Below are positions 20,513 to 30,065 of a DNA stretch of 38,454 bases, piece after piece. This DNA is from Eubacteriales bacterium (lineage in GTDB: Bacteria > Bacillota > Clostridia > Peptostreptococcales > Anaerovoracaceae). The stretch covers positions 1 to 38,454 of the forward strand of contig JAQXNW010000165.1 in assembly GCA_029098205.1 (NCBI GenBank). The letters run 5' to 3'. The translations under genes and the position numbers were made by a program. Numbering within the stretch: position 1 is the stretch's first letter; each line of letters opens with the position of its first letter. The notes beneath the pieces were generated by a model, which was given only the letters and a program-made list of their open reading frames with translations, made no database searches and was not told the origin of the DNA.

Positions 20513-23347
20513 TCACTTCCGGAGCATCTTTTTCAGGAACTGCCCTGTATACGATTCGGGAACCTCGGACACTTCCTCCGGCGTTCCTTCCGCAACGATC
20601 GTTCCGCCCCGGTCTCCGCCGTCCGGTCCCAGATCGATGATATGATCCGCCTGCTTGATGACGTCAAGATTGTGCTCGATGACTACCACCGTATTTCCCT
20701 GATCCGTCAGCTGCTGTAAAACCGAAAGCAGCTTGTCGACATCCGCGAAATGAAGCCCGGTCGTCGGCTCATCGAGAATATACAGTGTATTCCCGGTGCC
20801 CCTCCGCGAAAGCTCCGTCGCCAGTTTCACACGCTGCGCTTCGCCGCCGGAGAGCTCCGTCGACGGCTGTCCCAGCTTAATATAATCGAGGCCGACCTGG
20901 TGAAGCGTCGTGAGCTTCCGATAAATCGACGGAACGTTCCGGAAGAAATCCAATGCCTCCGCAACGGTCATTTCCAAAACATCCGATATGTTTTTCCCTT
21001 TATACTTCACTTCCAGCGTTTCCCGGTTATACCTTTTCCCGCGGCATACCTCACAGGGGACATAGACATCCGAAAGAAAATGCATCTCGATCTTCGTGAT
21101 GCCGTCGCCCTTGCATGCCTCACCCCGGCCGCCTTTTACATTAAAGCTGAAACGGCCCTTGCCGAATCCCCGCATCTTCGCGTCCGGCGTCGCTGCAAAC
21201 AGATCCCGGATCTGCGTGAACATTCCTGTATACGTCGCCGGATTCGACCGCGGCGTGCGTCCGATCGGAGACTGGTCGATCGCAATGACTTTGTCCAGCT
21301 GCTCCAGGCCTTCCACCGCCCGGCACTGACCCGGCGTCTCCTCGGCGCCGTTTAAGAACACCGCCGCGCTCTTGCAGAGAATTTCATTGACCAGCGTACT
21401 CTTTCCGGATCCGGATACGCCGGTGACGCAGATGAATTTCCCAAGCGGGAAACGCACATTGATATTCTTCAGATTATTCTCTTTCGCGCCGCGGACCCAG
21501 ACCGAAAGTCCATTCCCCGGCCGGCGGTTCTCCGGAACCCCGATTTTCTTCTTCCCGGAAAGATACTGACCGGTGATCGACTCCGGGCAGGCCATGATAT
21601 CCTCTACGGTGCCCTGCGCCACAAGTCTTCCGCCGTTGATTCCGGCTCCAGGCCCGACGTCGATGATATGATCCGCCGCGTACATCGTATCCTCGTCATG
21701 TTCGACGACGATCAGCGTATTTCCGATATCGGTAAGATGACGCATCATAGCCAGAAGCTTCTCATTATCCTTCTGGTGAAGTCCGATGCTCGGCTCATCC
21801 AGGATATACAGAACGCCCTGAAGACCGGAACCGATCTGCGTCGCAAGCCGGATTCTCTGCGCCTCCCCGCCGGAGAGCGTTCCTGCCGAACGGGATAAAG
21901 TCAGATAGTCAAGTCCCACATCCACGAGGAAGCGGAGTCTTGCGCGGATTTCCTTAATGATCTGATTCGCAATCAGCATCTGCGTGTCCGAAAGCCTGAG
22001 ATGATCCATAAATTCCATGGAATTCCGCACGGACATGTCGGAAAGCTCCGCAATGTTTTTGCCGCCCACCGTCACAGCGAGCACCTCCGGCTTGAGACGC
22101 TTTCCGCCACAGTCCGGGCATTTCTTCGTGACCATGTATTTTTCCATCCATTCACGGAAGAAATCCGATCCGCTTTCCCGGTAGCGCCGCTCCATATTGC
22201 TGATCAGTCCCTCGAACGGATGATCCCGGTGCTGCACTTTTCCGGAGGAAGATACATAATCGTATTTCAAATGCCTCCGGCCGGTGCCGTACTCCAGTTC
22301 TTTCCGGAATTTCGCCGGCAAATCCTTATATGGAACGGAAAGATCGACGCCGTGTTCCTCTGCCAGCACCTGCACGATCCTTTTATAGAAGCCGGAATAC
22401 TCCATCGACGCGTAAATCCGGCTGAGCGCCCCGTCATTAATGCTGTCTTCGAATTTGATGACCTTCTTCGGATCCACCTTTTCCGTAAATCCGAGGCCGT
22501 TGCAGGACGGGCACGCGCCGAACGGGCTGTTGAAGGAAAAGACCCGGGGCTCCAGCTCCTCGATGCTGACGCCATGCTCCGGGCATGCCAGATTCGTCGA
22601 GAATGTCTGTTCTTTCTGATAGTCTCCATCCTGAAACCAGATCGTCACGAGGCCCTGCCCTTCCTTCAGAGCCAGCTCGATCGCCTCCGACAGCCGTTCT
22701 TCCTGTCCTTCCCGGACAATCACCCGGTCCACGACGATTTCGATCGTATGCTTGAATTTCTTGTCCAGCGTGATTTCATCCTCATCCAGCAGCCGGATCT
22801 CACCGTCGACCCGGACTCTCGTATATCCGTCCCGGCGGATCCGGTCCAGAAGCTTGGCATGTTCGCCTTTCCTCTGGCGGACCACCGGCGCCATGATCAT
22901 AACCCTTGTCTTCTCCGGATAGTCCATCACGGCGTCCACGATCTGATCCACCGTCTGGCTGCTGATCTCGCGGCCGCAGACGGGGCAGTGCGGAATTCCC
23001 ACTCTGGCGTAAAGAAGCCGGAGATAGTCATGAATTTCCGTCACGGTTCCGACGGTTGATCTGGGGTTTCGGCTCGTCGTCTTCTGATCGATCGAAATCG
23101 CCGGGGAAAGCCCTTCAATGGATTCCACATCCGGTTTGTCCATCTGCCCTAGAAACTGCCTCGCATAGGAGGAAAGACTCTCGATATACCGCCTCTGCCC
23201 CTCCGCGTAGATTGTATCAAAAGCCAAAGATGACTTGCCCGATCCGGAAAGTCCGGTCAGAACGACCATTTTGTCTCTCGGGATCCGTACGCTGAAATTC
23301 TTCAGATTATTAACATTCGCATTCTTGATTACGATTTCGTCTGCCAT
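20513..23347 (-). CDS. uvrA: Excinuclease ABC subunit A
   Basis: UvrA scans DNA for bulky lesions and loads UvrB. The 944-aa protein has two ABC ATPase modules: Walker A GLSGSGKSS (32-40) and GVSGSGKST, two LSGGEAQR signatures, and two Walker B/Q motifs ILDEPSIGLH and ILDEPTTGLH. Zinc-finger Cys pairs are present (CPVCG, CPSCNG, CPDCGGKRL, CEVCRGKRY). Length and order are normal for the housekeeping UvrA rather than a short UvrA2. It starts 36 bases after the uvrB stop, so both come from the SOS-type promoter before uvrB. Confidence 0.97.
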   Translation of the reverse strand: MADEIVIKNANVNNLKNFSVRIPRDKMVVLTGLSGSGKSSLAFDTIYAEGQRRYIESLSSYARQFLGQMDKPDVESIEGLSPAISIDQKTTSRNPRSTVGTVTEIHDYLRLLYARVGIPHCPVCGREISSQTVDQIVDAVMDYPEKTRVMIMAPVVRQRKGEHAKLLDRIRRDGYTRVRVDGEIRLLDEDEITLDKKFKHTIEIVVDRVIVREGQEERLSEAIELALKEGQGLVTIWFQDGDYQKEQTFSTNLACPEHGVSIEELEPRVFSFNSPFGACPSCNGLGFTEKVDPKKVIKFEDSINDGALSRIYASMEYSGFYKRIVQVLAEEHGVDLSVPYKDLPAKFRKELEYGTGRRHLKYDYVSSSGKVQHRDHPFEGLISNMERRYRESGSDFFREWMEKYMVTKKCPDCGGKRLKPEVLAVTVGGKNIAELSDMSVRNSMEFMDHLRLSDTQMLIANQIIKEIRARLRFLVDVGLDYLTLSRSAGTLSGGEAQRIRLATQIGSGLQGVLYILDEPSIGLHQKDNEKLLAMMRHLTDIGNTLIVVEHDEDTMYAADHIIDVGPGAGINGGRLVAQGTVEDIMACPESITGQYLSGKKKIGVPENRRPGNGLSVWVRGAKENNLKNINVRFPLGKFICVTGVSGSGKSTLVNEILCKSAAVFLNGAEETPGQCRAVEGLEQLDKVIAIDQSPIGRTPRSNPATYTGMFTQIRDLFAATPDAKMRGFGKGRFSFNVKGGRGEACKGDGITKIEMHFLSDVYVPCEVCRGKRYNRETLEVKYKGKNISDVLEMTVAEALDFFRNVPSIYRKLTTLHQVGLDYIKLGQPSTELSGGEAQRVKLATELSRRGTGNTLYILDEPTTGLHFADVDKLLSVLQQLTDQGNTVVVIEHNLDVIKQADHIIDLGPDGGDRGGTIVAEGTPEEVSEVPESYTGQFLKKMLRK

Positions 23348-23383
23348 TTTACGTTTTCTGCTCCTGCCTGCTGTTTCTGCCCT

Positions 23384-25348
<1,965 letters not shown>

Positions 25349-25365
25349 TGAATGATTTATACCCC

Positions 25366-25427
25366 GTAAATTCCGTACTATAAATAAATCCTGAACTCTG
25401 GTAAATTTCCGTGCTATGAAAAGATCC
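25366..25427 (-). repeat. Imperfect 27-bp tandem duplication in the uvrB leader
   Basis: Units at 25401-25427 and 25366-25391 share, on the minus strand, GGAT-TTT-ATAG-ACGGAA-TTTAC with few mismatches. They lie between the promoter and the uvrB start. Confidence 0.6.
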
Positions 25428-25453
25428 AAAGCCCTTATTCCGAGAATAAAAAA

Positions 25454-25494
25454 GAACCTGTGTTCTTTTATTATACACGTTTCAACACAAGTTC
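25454..25494 (-). promoter_or_regulatory. Tandem LexA-type SOS boxes at the uvrB promoter
   Basis: GAACCTGTGTTC (25454-25465) fits the Gram-positive SOS consensus GAAC-N4-GTTC. A second box on the minus strand, GAACTTGTGTTG (25494-25483), differs at one base. Between them on the minus strand is TATAAT (25475-25470), so LexA bound at either would cover the promoter. The -35 is weak. Confidence 0.75.
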
Positions 25495-25533
25495 TCTTAT
25501 TTTTTATTTATTTTTCCGCCGGCTTTCATATTT

Positions 25534-25561
25534 AATTTCCACCGCACTGAATTTCCACCGC
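25534..25561 (-). repeat. 12-bp direct repeat after recR
   Basis: AATTTCCACCGC occurs twice (25534-25545 and 25550-25561), four bases apart, just after the recR stop. Confidence 0.6.
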
Positions 25562-25562
25562 T

Positions 25563-26162
25563 CTAGAGCTCCGTCCGCCCTTCCAGCGCCTTCAAAAGCG
25601 TCACCTCATCGGCATATTCCAGATCGCCTCCGATCGGAATTCCATGCGCAATCCGGCTCACACGGATTCCCGAAGGCTTGAGAAGCCGCGCGATGTACGT
25701 CGCGGTGGCTTCTCCCTCAACGCTTGGATTCGTCGCGAGGATCACCTCTGTAATTTCCGGATGCTTCTGCAGGCGGAGAATCAAAGACCGAAGATTGATG
25801 TCGTCCGGCCCGATTCCTTCCATCGGCGAAATGACTCCATTCAGAACATGGTAAAGCCCGCGGTACTCCTGCACCCGCTCCACAGCCAGCACGTCCTGCT
25901 GCGTCTCCACGACACAGACCATATCCTGTCTCCGCTTCGGATCGCTGCAGATCGCGCAGGGATCCTGATCCGTCAGATTGCCGCAGACAGAGCAGAAGTG
26001 CATCGTCCTTTTCGCGTCCACGATGGAATCCGCCAGACTTTCCGCCTCCTGATCCTGCATGGAGAGAATGTAATATGCCAGCCGGGACGCTGTTTTGCTC
26101 CCGATTCCGGGAAGCTTCGAAAGCTCACCGATCAGCCTTCCAAGAGGCTTTGGATACTGCAT
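25563..26162 (-). CDS. recR: Recombination mediator RecR
   Basis: RecR works with RecO and RecF to load RecA at gaps and stalled forks. The 199-aa length is standard. An HhH motif (KLPGIGSKTASRLAYYI, 16-32) is followed by a four-Cys zinc finger (Cys57, 60, 69, 72) and a Toprim domain (VVETQQDVLAVE, then LATNPSVEGEATATYIARLL). It starts 15 bases after the ybaB stop, the usual dnaX-ybaB-recR order. Confidence 0.97.
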   Translation of the reverse strand: MQYPKPLGRLIGELSKLPGIGSKTASRLAYYILSMQDQEAESLADSIVDAKRTMHFCSVCGNLTDQDPCAICSDPKRRQDMVCVVETQQDVLAVERVQEYRGLYHVLNGVISPMEGIGPDDINLRSLILRLQKHPEITEVILATNPSVEGEATATYIARLLKPSGIRVSRIAHGIPIGGDLEYADEVTLLKALEGRTEL

Positions 26163-26177
26163 CGTCCGCCGCCTTCC

Positions 26178-26531
26178 TTACAGCCCCGGAATTCCAAGGC
26201 CGCCTGTCAGCTTCCCGTATTCATTCTGCGAAAGCTCATCGACCTGCCGCATTCCTTCGTTCACCGCGGTAATGATCAGATCCTGCAGTGTTTCCACATC
26301 GTCCGGATCTACGACGTCCGGATCTAGCGTGAGCGCAGTCAGCTCCTTCTTTCCGTTCATCGTCACGGATACCACGCCGCCACCCGCCGTTGCGGTAACT
26401 TCCTTCGCTTCCAGATCCTGCTGCATTTCCTCCATCTGCTTCTGAAGCGCCTGCACCTGCTGCATCTGCGCTTTACGGCCGCTCTGCGCCGGCGCCTTCG
26501 GGCGTCTTCCGGCTCTCATACCTCTTCCCAT
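26178..26531 (-). CDS. YbaB/EbfC family nucleoid-associated protein
   Basis: This 117-aa DNA-binding dimer belongs to the family encoded between dnaX and recR in most bacteria. The N-terminus is basic (RGMRAGRRPKAP). A coiled-coil-forming helix follows (QMQQVQALQKQMEEMQQDLEAKEV, about 22-45), then the strand region GGGVVSVTMNGKKELTALTLDP and a C-terminal helix. AAGGAC precedes the ATG. It lies 28 bases after the dnaX stop. Confidence 0.95.
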   Translation of the reverse strand: MGRGMRAGRRPKAPAQSGRKAQMQQVQALQKQMEEMQQDLEAKEVTATAGGGVVSVTMNGKKELTALTLDPDVVDPDDVETLQDLIITAVNEGMRQVDELSQNEYGKLTGGLGIPGL

Positions 26532-26559
26532 TTTTCAGTCCTTTCATATTCTATTACGC

Positions 26560-28467
26560 TTATTGTTTACGCTTACTGTCATTAACAACACGAACCGGAA
26601 TACCTAGAAGCTCGGAAGCCTGCTCCGCTTCCTCTGCGATCGGATCCGGATCATCCGTACTCTCCGGATCATCCATCATCCTGACCGCCATCCGCACCGG
26701 CCGCCCCAGCCTGTTTGACATCTCGCGGTCAATCAGATCCTGGTTTCTTTCCAGAACCTGTTTCTGGATATTCGACGATACGATGACGCGGTACTCTGCA
26801 TCTCCGACCGCAGACAGTACTGACATTCGCATCGCGTTCAGCTGCGGGCTGACCGCCTCTAAGCTTTCGAACACCTCGTTCCAGAGCTCAGTTCGCTGTT
26901 CTTTCGTTTCTTCCGTATCTTCGCTTTTCGCATCTTCGCCGGAAGAAGCGGTTCCCTGCATCGGAATTTCCGAATTTCCATTATCTCCATTCCGTGGTTC
27001 CCGGAAATCCGCTGGAATTTCGCCTCTTCCGGAAAAACCCTTCTCAGAAAGATTATCTCCGCCGCTTCGCTCCGCCGCTTCTCCGGCAGGAACCGCATCC
27101 GCATCCTCGGGCACACCGATGTCCGAATTCGATCTTTCACGGGTCTTCGTCCCGGCAGCCGAACCCATTCTTTCATGGTCGGAAACGCTGACAGAGGAAC
27201 CCGTTCTTTCGAGGCCTTGCGTCCCGGCGTCTGAATCATTTCTTTCACGGCCGGGCATTCCGCCTATCGGACTTTGTTTCGGAAAATTTCCCCGAGGATC
27301 CGGCCAGCTTCCTCTCGAACCGGCATTCCGCCGGAAGTTTCCGCCTCCGGCAAGCGGGGCCGGCGGCTTTCCATATTCCATCCCAGTTGCGATGGATACA
27401 ATCGCGACTTCCATCAAAGTGCGTGTCTGCGTCGAATACCTTGCGTCATTGATCGCCTTTGCCAAAGTGATAATCGCGTTTTCGAGCTCCGATACTTCGA
27501 TCCGCTCGCTCTGCTCCCGAAGTCCGCGGATTGTATCCTCGGACATGTTCAGAATTTCCTCCGGATCCGGCACATATTTCGCGATAAGAACCGCCCGAAG
27601 ATGCGCCATCCAGTCCTTCATCAGCTGCCGGACATCCTTTCCTTCCCGAATCGCCCGGTCCAGAAGCAGAAACGCCTGCGCGATGTTTCTCGTCATCACT
27701 TTCTCGGTGAGTTCCAGAAAGAACGACTCTGAAACGGTGCCGAGAAGATCCAGCACGTCCTCTTTCCCTATTTCGGGAAGACCCGCCGACAGGCACTGCT
27801 CCAGAATGCTCAGCGAATCACGGACCGATCCATCCGCGTTCGCCGAAAGAAGACGAAGCGCCTCATCGCTGATTTTTACGCCTCTTTTCTCGCAGATGCT
27901 CCGCATATTTTCAGCCAGAATATCCGCGGGAACGCGCCGGAAATCCAGCCGCATGCAGCGGGATTTCACGGTCTGGGAAAGCATCTCCGGATTCGTCGTC
28001 GCCAAAATAAAAAGAACATCCTCCGGAGGTTCTTCCAACGTCTTAAGAAGCGCGTTATAGGCACCGGGGGTCAGCATATGCACCTCGTCGATGATATATA
28101 CTTTCTTTCGGCCGACAGCCGGCGGATAATTTACGCTTTCCCGTAATTCCCGGATATTATCCACTCCGTTATTGGAAGCCGCGTCGATTTCGATGACATC
28201 CATAAAATTGCCGGCGGCAATCGCCCGGCAGTTCGCGCATACGCCGCAGGGCCGGTTCTTCCGATCCGGATCCAGACAGTTTACCGCCTTCGCCAGAATC
28301 CGGGCCGTCGTCGTCTTTCCGGTTCCCCTTGTTCCGGCAAACAGATACGCATGACTCACAGTATCCGTTTCAATCTGATGCCGGAGAATCCTGACTACTG
28401 CGTCCTGCCCCAGAATTTCCGAAAAGACCTCCGGCCTGGTCTCCCGATAGAGCGCTCTGTATTTCAT
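26560..28467 (-). CDS. dnaX: DNA polymerase III subunit gamma/tau
   Basis: This is the clamp-loader ATPase that loads the sliding clamp. From ATG 28467 (GGGAGG five bases upstream) it has 635 aa. Walker A GTRGTGKT is at 45-52; the zinc-binding Cys64, 74, 77 and 80 are in VNCLDP and CGVCANC. YIIDEVHML and the sensor/arginine-finger VKSRCMRLDFRR follow. After the clamp-loader domains (about residue 370) a low-complexity linker has a degenerate repeat built on ER-(T/M/S/N)-(G/S/D)-S, with RERNDSD, LERTGSS, HERMGSA and RERSNSD about 13 residues apart. A short C-terminal domain follows (ELWNEVFESLEAVSPQLNAMRMSVLSAV). The SRP RNA gene is just upstream without an obvious terminator. Confidence 0.95.
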   Translation of the reverse strand: MKYRALYRETRPEVFSEILGQDAVVRILRHQIETDTVSHAYLFAGTRGTGKTTTARILAKAVNCLDPDRKNRPCGVCANCRAIAAGNFMDVIEIDAASNNGVDNIRELRESVNYPPAVGRKKVYIIDEVHMLTPGAYNALLKTLEEPPEDVLFILATTNPEMLSQTVKSRCMRLDFRRVPADILAENMRSICEKRGVKISDEALRLLSANADGSVRDSLSILEQCLSAGLPEIGKEDVLDLLGTVSESFFLELTEKVMTRNIAQAFLLLDRAIREGKDVRQLMKDWMAHLRAVLIAKYVPDPEEILNMSEDTIRGLREQSERIEVSELENAIITLAKAINDARYSTQTRTLMEVAIVSIATGMEYGKPPAPLAGGGNFRRNAGSRGSWPDPRGNFPKQSPIGGMPGRERNDSDAGTQGLERTGSSVSVSDHERMGSAAGTKTRERSNSDIGVPEDADAVPAGEAAERSGGDNLSEKGFSGRGEIPADFREPRNGDNGNSEIPMQGTASSGEDAKSEDTEETKEQRTELWNEVFESLEAVSPQLNAMRMSVLSAVGDAEYRVIVSSNIQKQVLERNQDLIDREMSNRLGRPVRMAVRMMDDPESTDDPDPIAEEAEQASELLGIPVRVVNDSKRKQ

Positions 28468-28550
28468 GACCGCCTCCCATATGATCCATCCCGCGGAAAA
28501 TCCCGAAAAGCGGCATTCGGATCCGGATTGCTCCGCGTAGAGAACATAAA

Positions 28551-28713
28551 CTTTGCCCTTTAGCAGCTCCGCATGACGATGGAGAAGGCTGATCCGCGGC
28601 ACATAAGAACTTCCGCTTATTGCTGCTTCCTTCCGGATCTGACAAGGTTCACGGCATCCTATTGCGCGGGGCCCGGACCATGCCAGACGAAGCTGATAAA
28701 GGGCAAAATTTCT
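28551..28713 (-). ncRNA. ffs: Signal recognition particle RNA, about 160 nt
   Basis: SRP RNA binds Ffh and targets membrane proteins. The minus strand contains the invariant domain IV core GTGAACC-TGTCAG-CCGGAAGGAAGCAGCAATAAG. Stems extend the helix outward: GCGCA with TGTGC, GGTCC with GGATC, CAGCTTCG with CGGAGCTG, and finally TTTGCCCTTTA with TAAAGGGCAAA. The closing stem begins at the transcription start predicted from the promoter. The helix is longer than in the 114-nt E. coli 4.5S RNA, but I see no room for the Alu domain of the 260-270-nt Bacillus RNA. No T run follows, so it may be cut from a transcript running into dnaX. Confidence 0.9.
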
Positions 28714-28719
28714 TTGTTA

Positions 28720-28748
28720 ATTATACTTATTTCAAGAGACTGTGTCAA
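28720..28748 (-). promoter_or_regulatory. Perfect consensus sigma-A promoter of the SRP RNA
   Basis: TTGACA (28748-28743), 17-bp spacer, TATAAT (28725-28720) on the minus strand. The expected start is about 28713, the base of the closing SRP RNA stem. Confidence 0.92.
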
Positions 28749-28765
28749 ACTTTCCATTTTGCATC

Positions 28766-28794
28766 TTGTCATTTATATCGAACCATGATATATT
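28766..28794 (+). promoter_or_regulatory. PadR operon promoter
   Basis: TTGTCA (28766-28771) and TATATT (28789-28794), 17 bp apart. It is back to back with the SRP RNA promoter, with 17 bases between the two -35 boxes. The first operator copy covers the spacer and -10. Confidence 0.65.
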
Positions 28795-28813
28795 TATATC
28801 GAGCTTAGATATA
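28774..28813. promoter_or_regulatory. Tandem TATATC-N7-GATATA operators, probably for PadR
   Basis: Two copies of the inverted repeat TATATC-N7-GATATA lie at 28774-28792 and 28795-28813. Their centres are 21 bp apart, two helical turns. They overlap the -10 and start of the PadR promoter, the usual layout for PadR autorepression. Confidence 0.75.
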
Positions 28814-28847
28814 TCAATGATCGATAGTATGACAGGAGGGTGATGCG

Positions 28848-29165
28848 ATGGATGCGAGAATAGAAAAAATCTACTGTCCGATGACCGAATCCGCTTTCTA
28901 CATCCTGCTGTCTCTGCAGCAGGAGCGGCACGGATACGGCATTACGCAGCGTGTGAAGAAGCTTACGAAAAACCACATCGTCATCGGCCCGGGGACGATG
29001 TACGGAACCCTTGCCAAAATGGAAAACGATGGGCTGATTGAATTGACGAAGGTCGCTGAAAAACGAAAATACTACCGAATCACCCCTCTGGGAATGGAAG
29101 TACTGAACCGGGAGAAAGAACGAATCCGATACCTCTACCAGATTGTTCAGGAGGATGAGACATGA
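28848..29165 (+). CDS. PadR family transcriptional regulator
   Basis: This 105-aa winged-helix repressor belongs to the small PadR-s2 subfamily. Typical features are TESAFYILLSLQQERHGYGITQRV (13-36), IGPGTMYGTLAKMENDGLIEL (46-66) as recognition helix and wing entry, and RKYYRITPLGMEVLNREKERI. It lacks the long C-terminal dimerisation domain of full-length PadR. AGGAGG precedes the ATG. It overlaps the DUF2812 gene by four bases (ATGA). PadR-DUF2812 pairs are common in Firmicutes and usually control the partner membrane protein, often in response to membrane-active compounds (family knowledge; the signal here is unknown). Confidence 0.93.
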   Translation: MDARIEKIYCPMTESAFYILLSLQQERHGYGITQRVKKLTKNHIVIGPGTMYGTLAKMENDGLIELTKVAEKRKYYRITPLGMEVLNREKERIRYLYQIVQEDET

Positions 29166-29896
29166 AGGCAAAGAAAAAATTCCGTGCTTTTTCCATTGCG
29201 AATTACGAAGCCGAAGAACAGTGGCTTCGGGAAATGCACAAAGAAGGCTGGAAATTCAAAAGCGTCCGTATACCTGGAATCTACACATTTGAGGAATGCG
29301 TGCCGGAGGATGTCGTATACAGACTCGAATTCGACGACCGTAATGCTGCGCATCAGAACGATTTCCAGGAGCTCTGCAGAGATTACGGATGGAACTATCT
29401 CTATTCCTTCAACGGCTACAGCTATTACTGCAAAAAAGGAGACGATGCAGAGGCGGAAAATGAACTTTTCACCGATAATGCGTCCCGGCTTCAGATGGCG
29501 GAGACTGTTTTCCGCCGGCGGTACATTCCTTTTCTTCTGGTTTTCCTGCTGCTCGTCATTCCGAATGTGTATAAAGGAATCACCGGAATTCAGGACAGCA
29601 TAATCCTTAATATTATCTGGTATGTGATGGGAGCCATCTATGTCATCATGACCTTCCGCATAGGAACGGAATTCATCCGGATGAACAGAAAATACGGAAG
29701 CAGGAAAGGGATAATAAGAGGCCACCTCCGGATCATTTCCGGCTTTCTTCTGATCGCAATCGGCGGCATCACACCGTATATTGATCGGAATCCGGTGCAT
29801 CCGGCCGATCAGTTCCTCTGGTCAGCGCTTCCCTGGATTTCTCTGGGGCTTGGCATCGCGCTTCTCTTCGCCGGAAACGCGAAAAAATCAAAATAA
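29162..29896 (+). CDS. DUF2812 membrane protein, partner of the PadR regulator
   Basis: The 244-aa protein starts with the DUF2812 domain: FRAFSIANYEAEEQWLREMHKEGWKFKSV, YTFEECVPEDVVYRLEF and YGWNYLYSFNGYSYYCKK (about residues 8-92). Four hydrophobic segments follow (about 121-135, 147-164, 189-205 and 219-237), ending in a short basic tail, so it is probably anchored in the membrane with the N-terminal domain in the cytosol. Its start overlaps the padR stop. The function of the family is not known. Confidence 0.88.
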   Translation: MKAKKKFRAFSIANYEAEEQWLREMHKEGWKFKSVRIPGIYTFEECVPEDVVYRLEFDDRNAAHQNDFQELCRDYGWNYLYSFNGYSYYCKKGDDAEAENELFTDNASRLQMAETVFRRRYIPFLLVFLLLVIPNVYKGITGIQDSIILNIIWYVMGAIYVIMTFRIGTEFIRMNRKYGSRKGIIRGHLRIISGFLLIAIGGITPYIDRNPVHPADQFLWSALPWISLGLGIALLFAGNAKKSK

Positions 29897-29905
29897 AATA
29901 TTTTT

Positions 29906-29919
29906 GTTGTTTGAACAAC
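29906..29919. promoter_or_regulatory. CRP/FNR-type palindrome upstream of hcp
   Basis: GTTGT-TTGA-ACAAC is a perfect 14-bp palindrome with the layout of CRP/FNR-family sites. A TATTAT at 29942-29947 predicts a start at 29954, which puts the palindrome centre at -41.5, the class II activator position. The -35 is poor, as expected of an activated promoter. The activator may be HcpR-like (inference). Confidence 0.5.
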
Positions 29920-30065
29920 ATCCTTTTTCCATAAAAACGCCTATTATCAGATTGCAAAGCGCGGACGGAGCGAATGCAGGGAAGACAGTCCGGATCAATC
30001 GGACAGCTCCTTTGTCAGCGCTGGAAAGCTCAGTTTTGAAAAACATATAACAAAGGAGACGCAAG

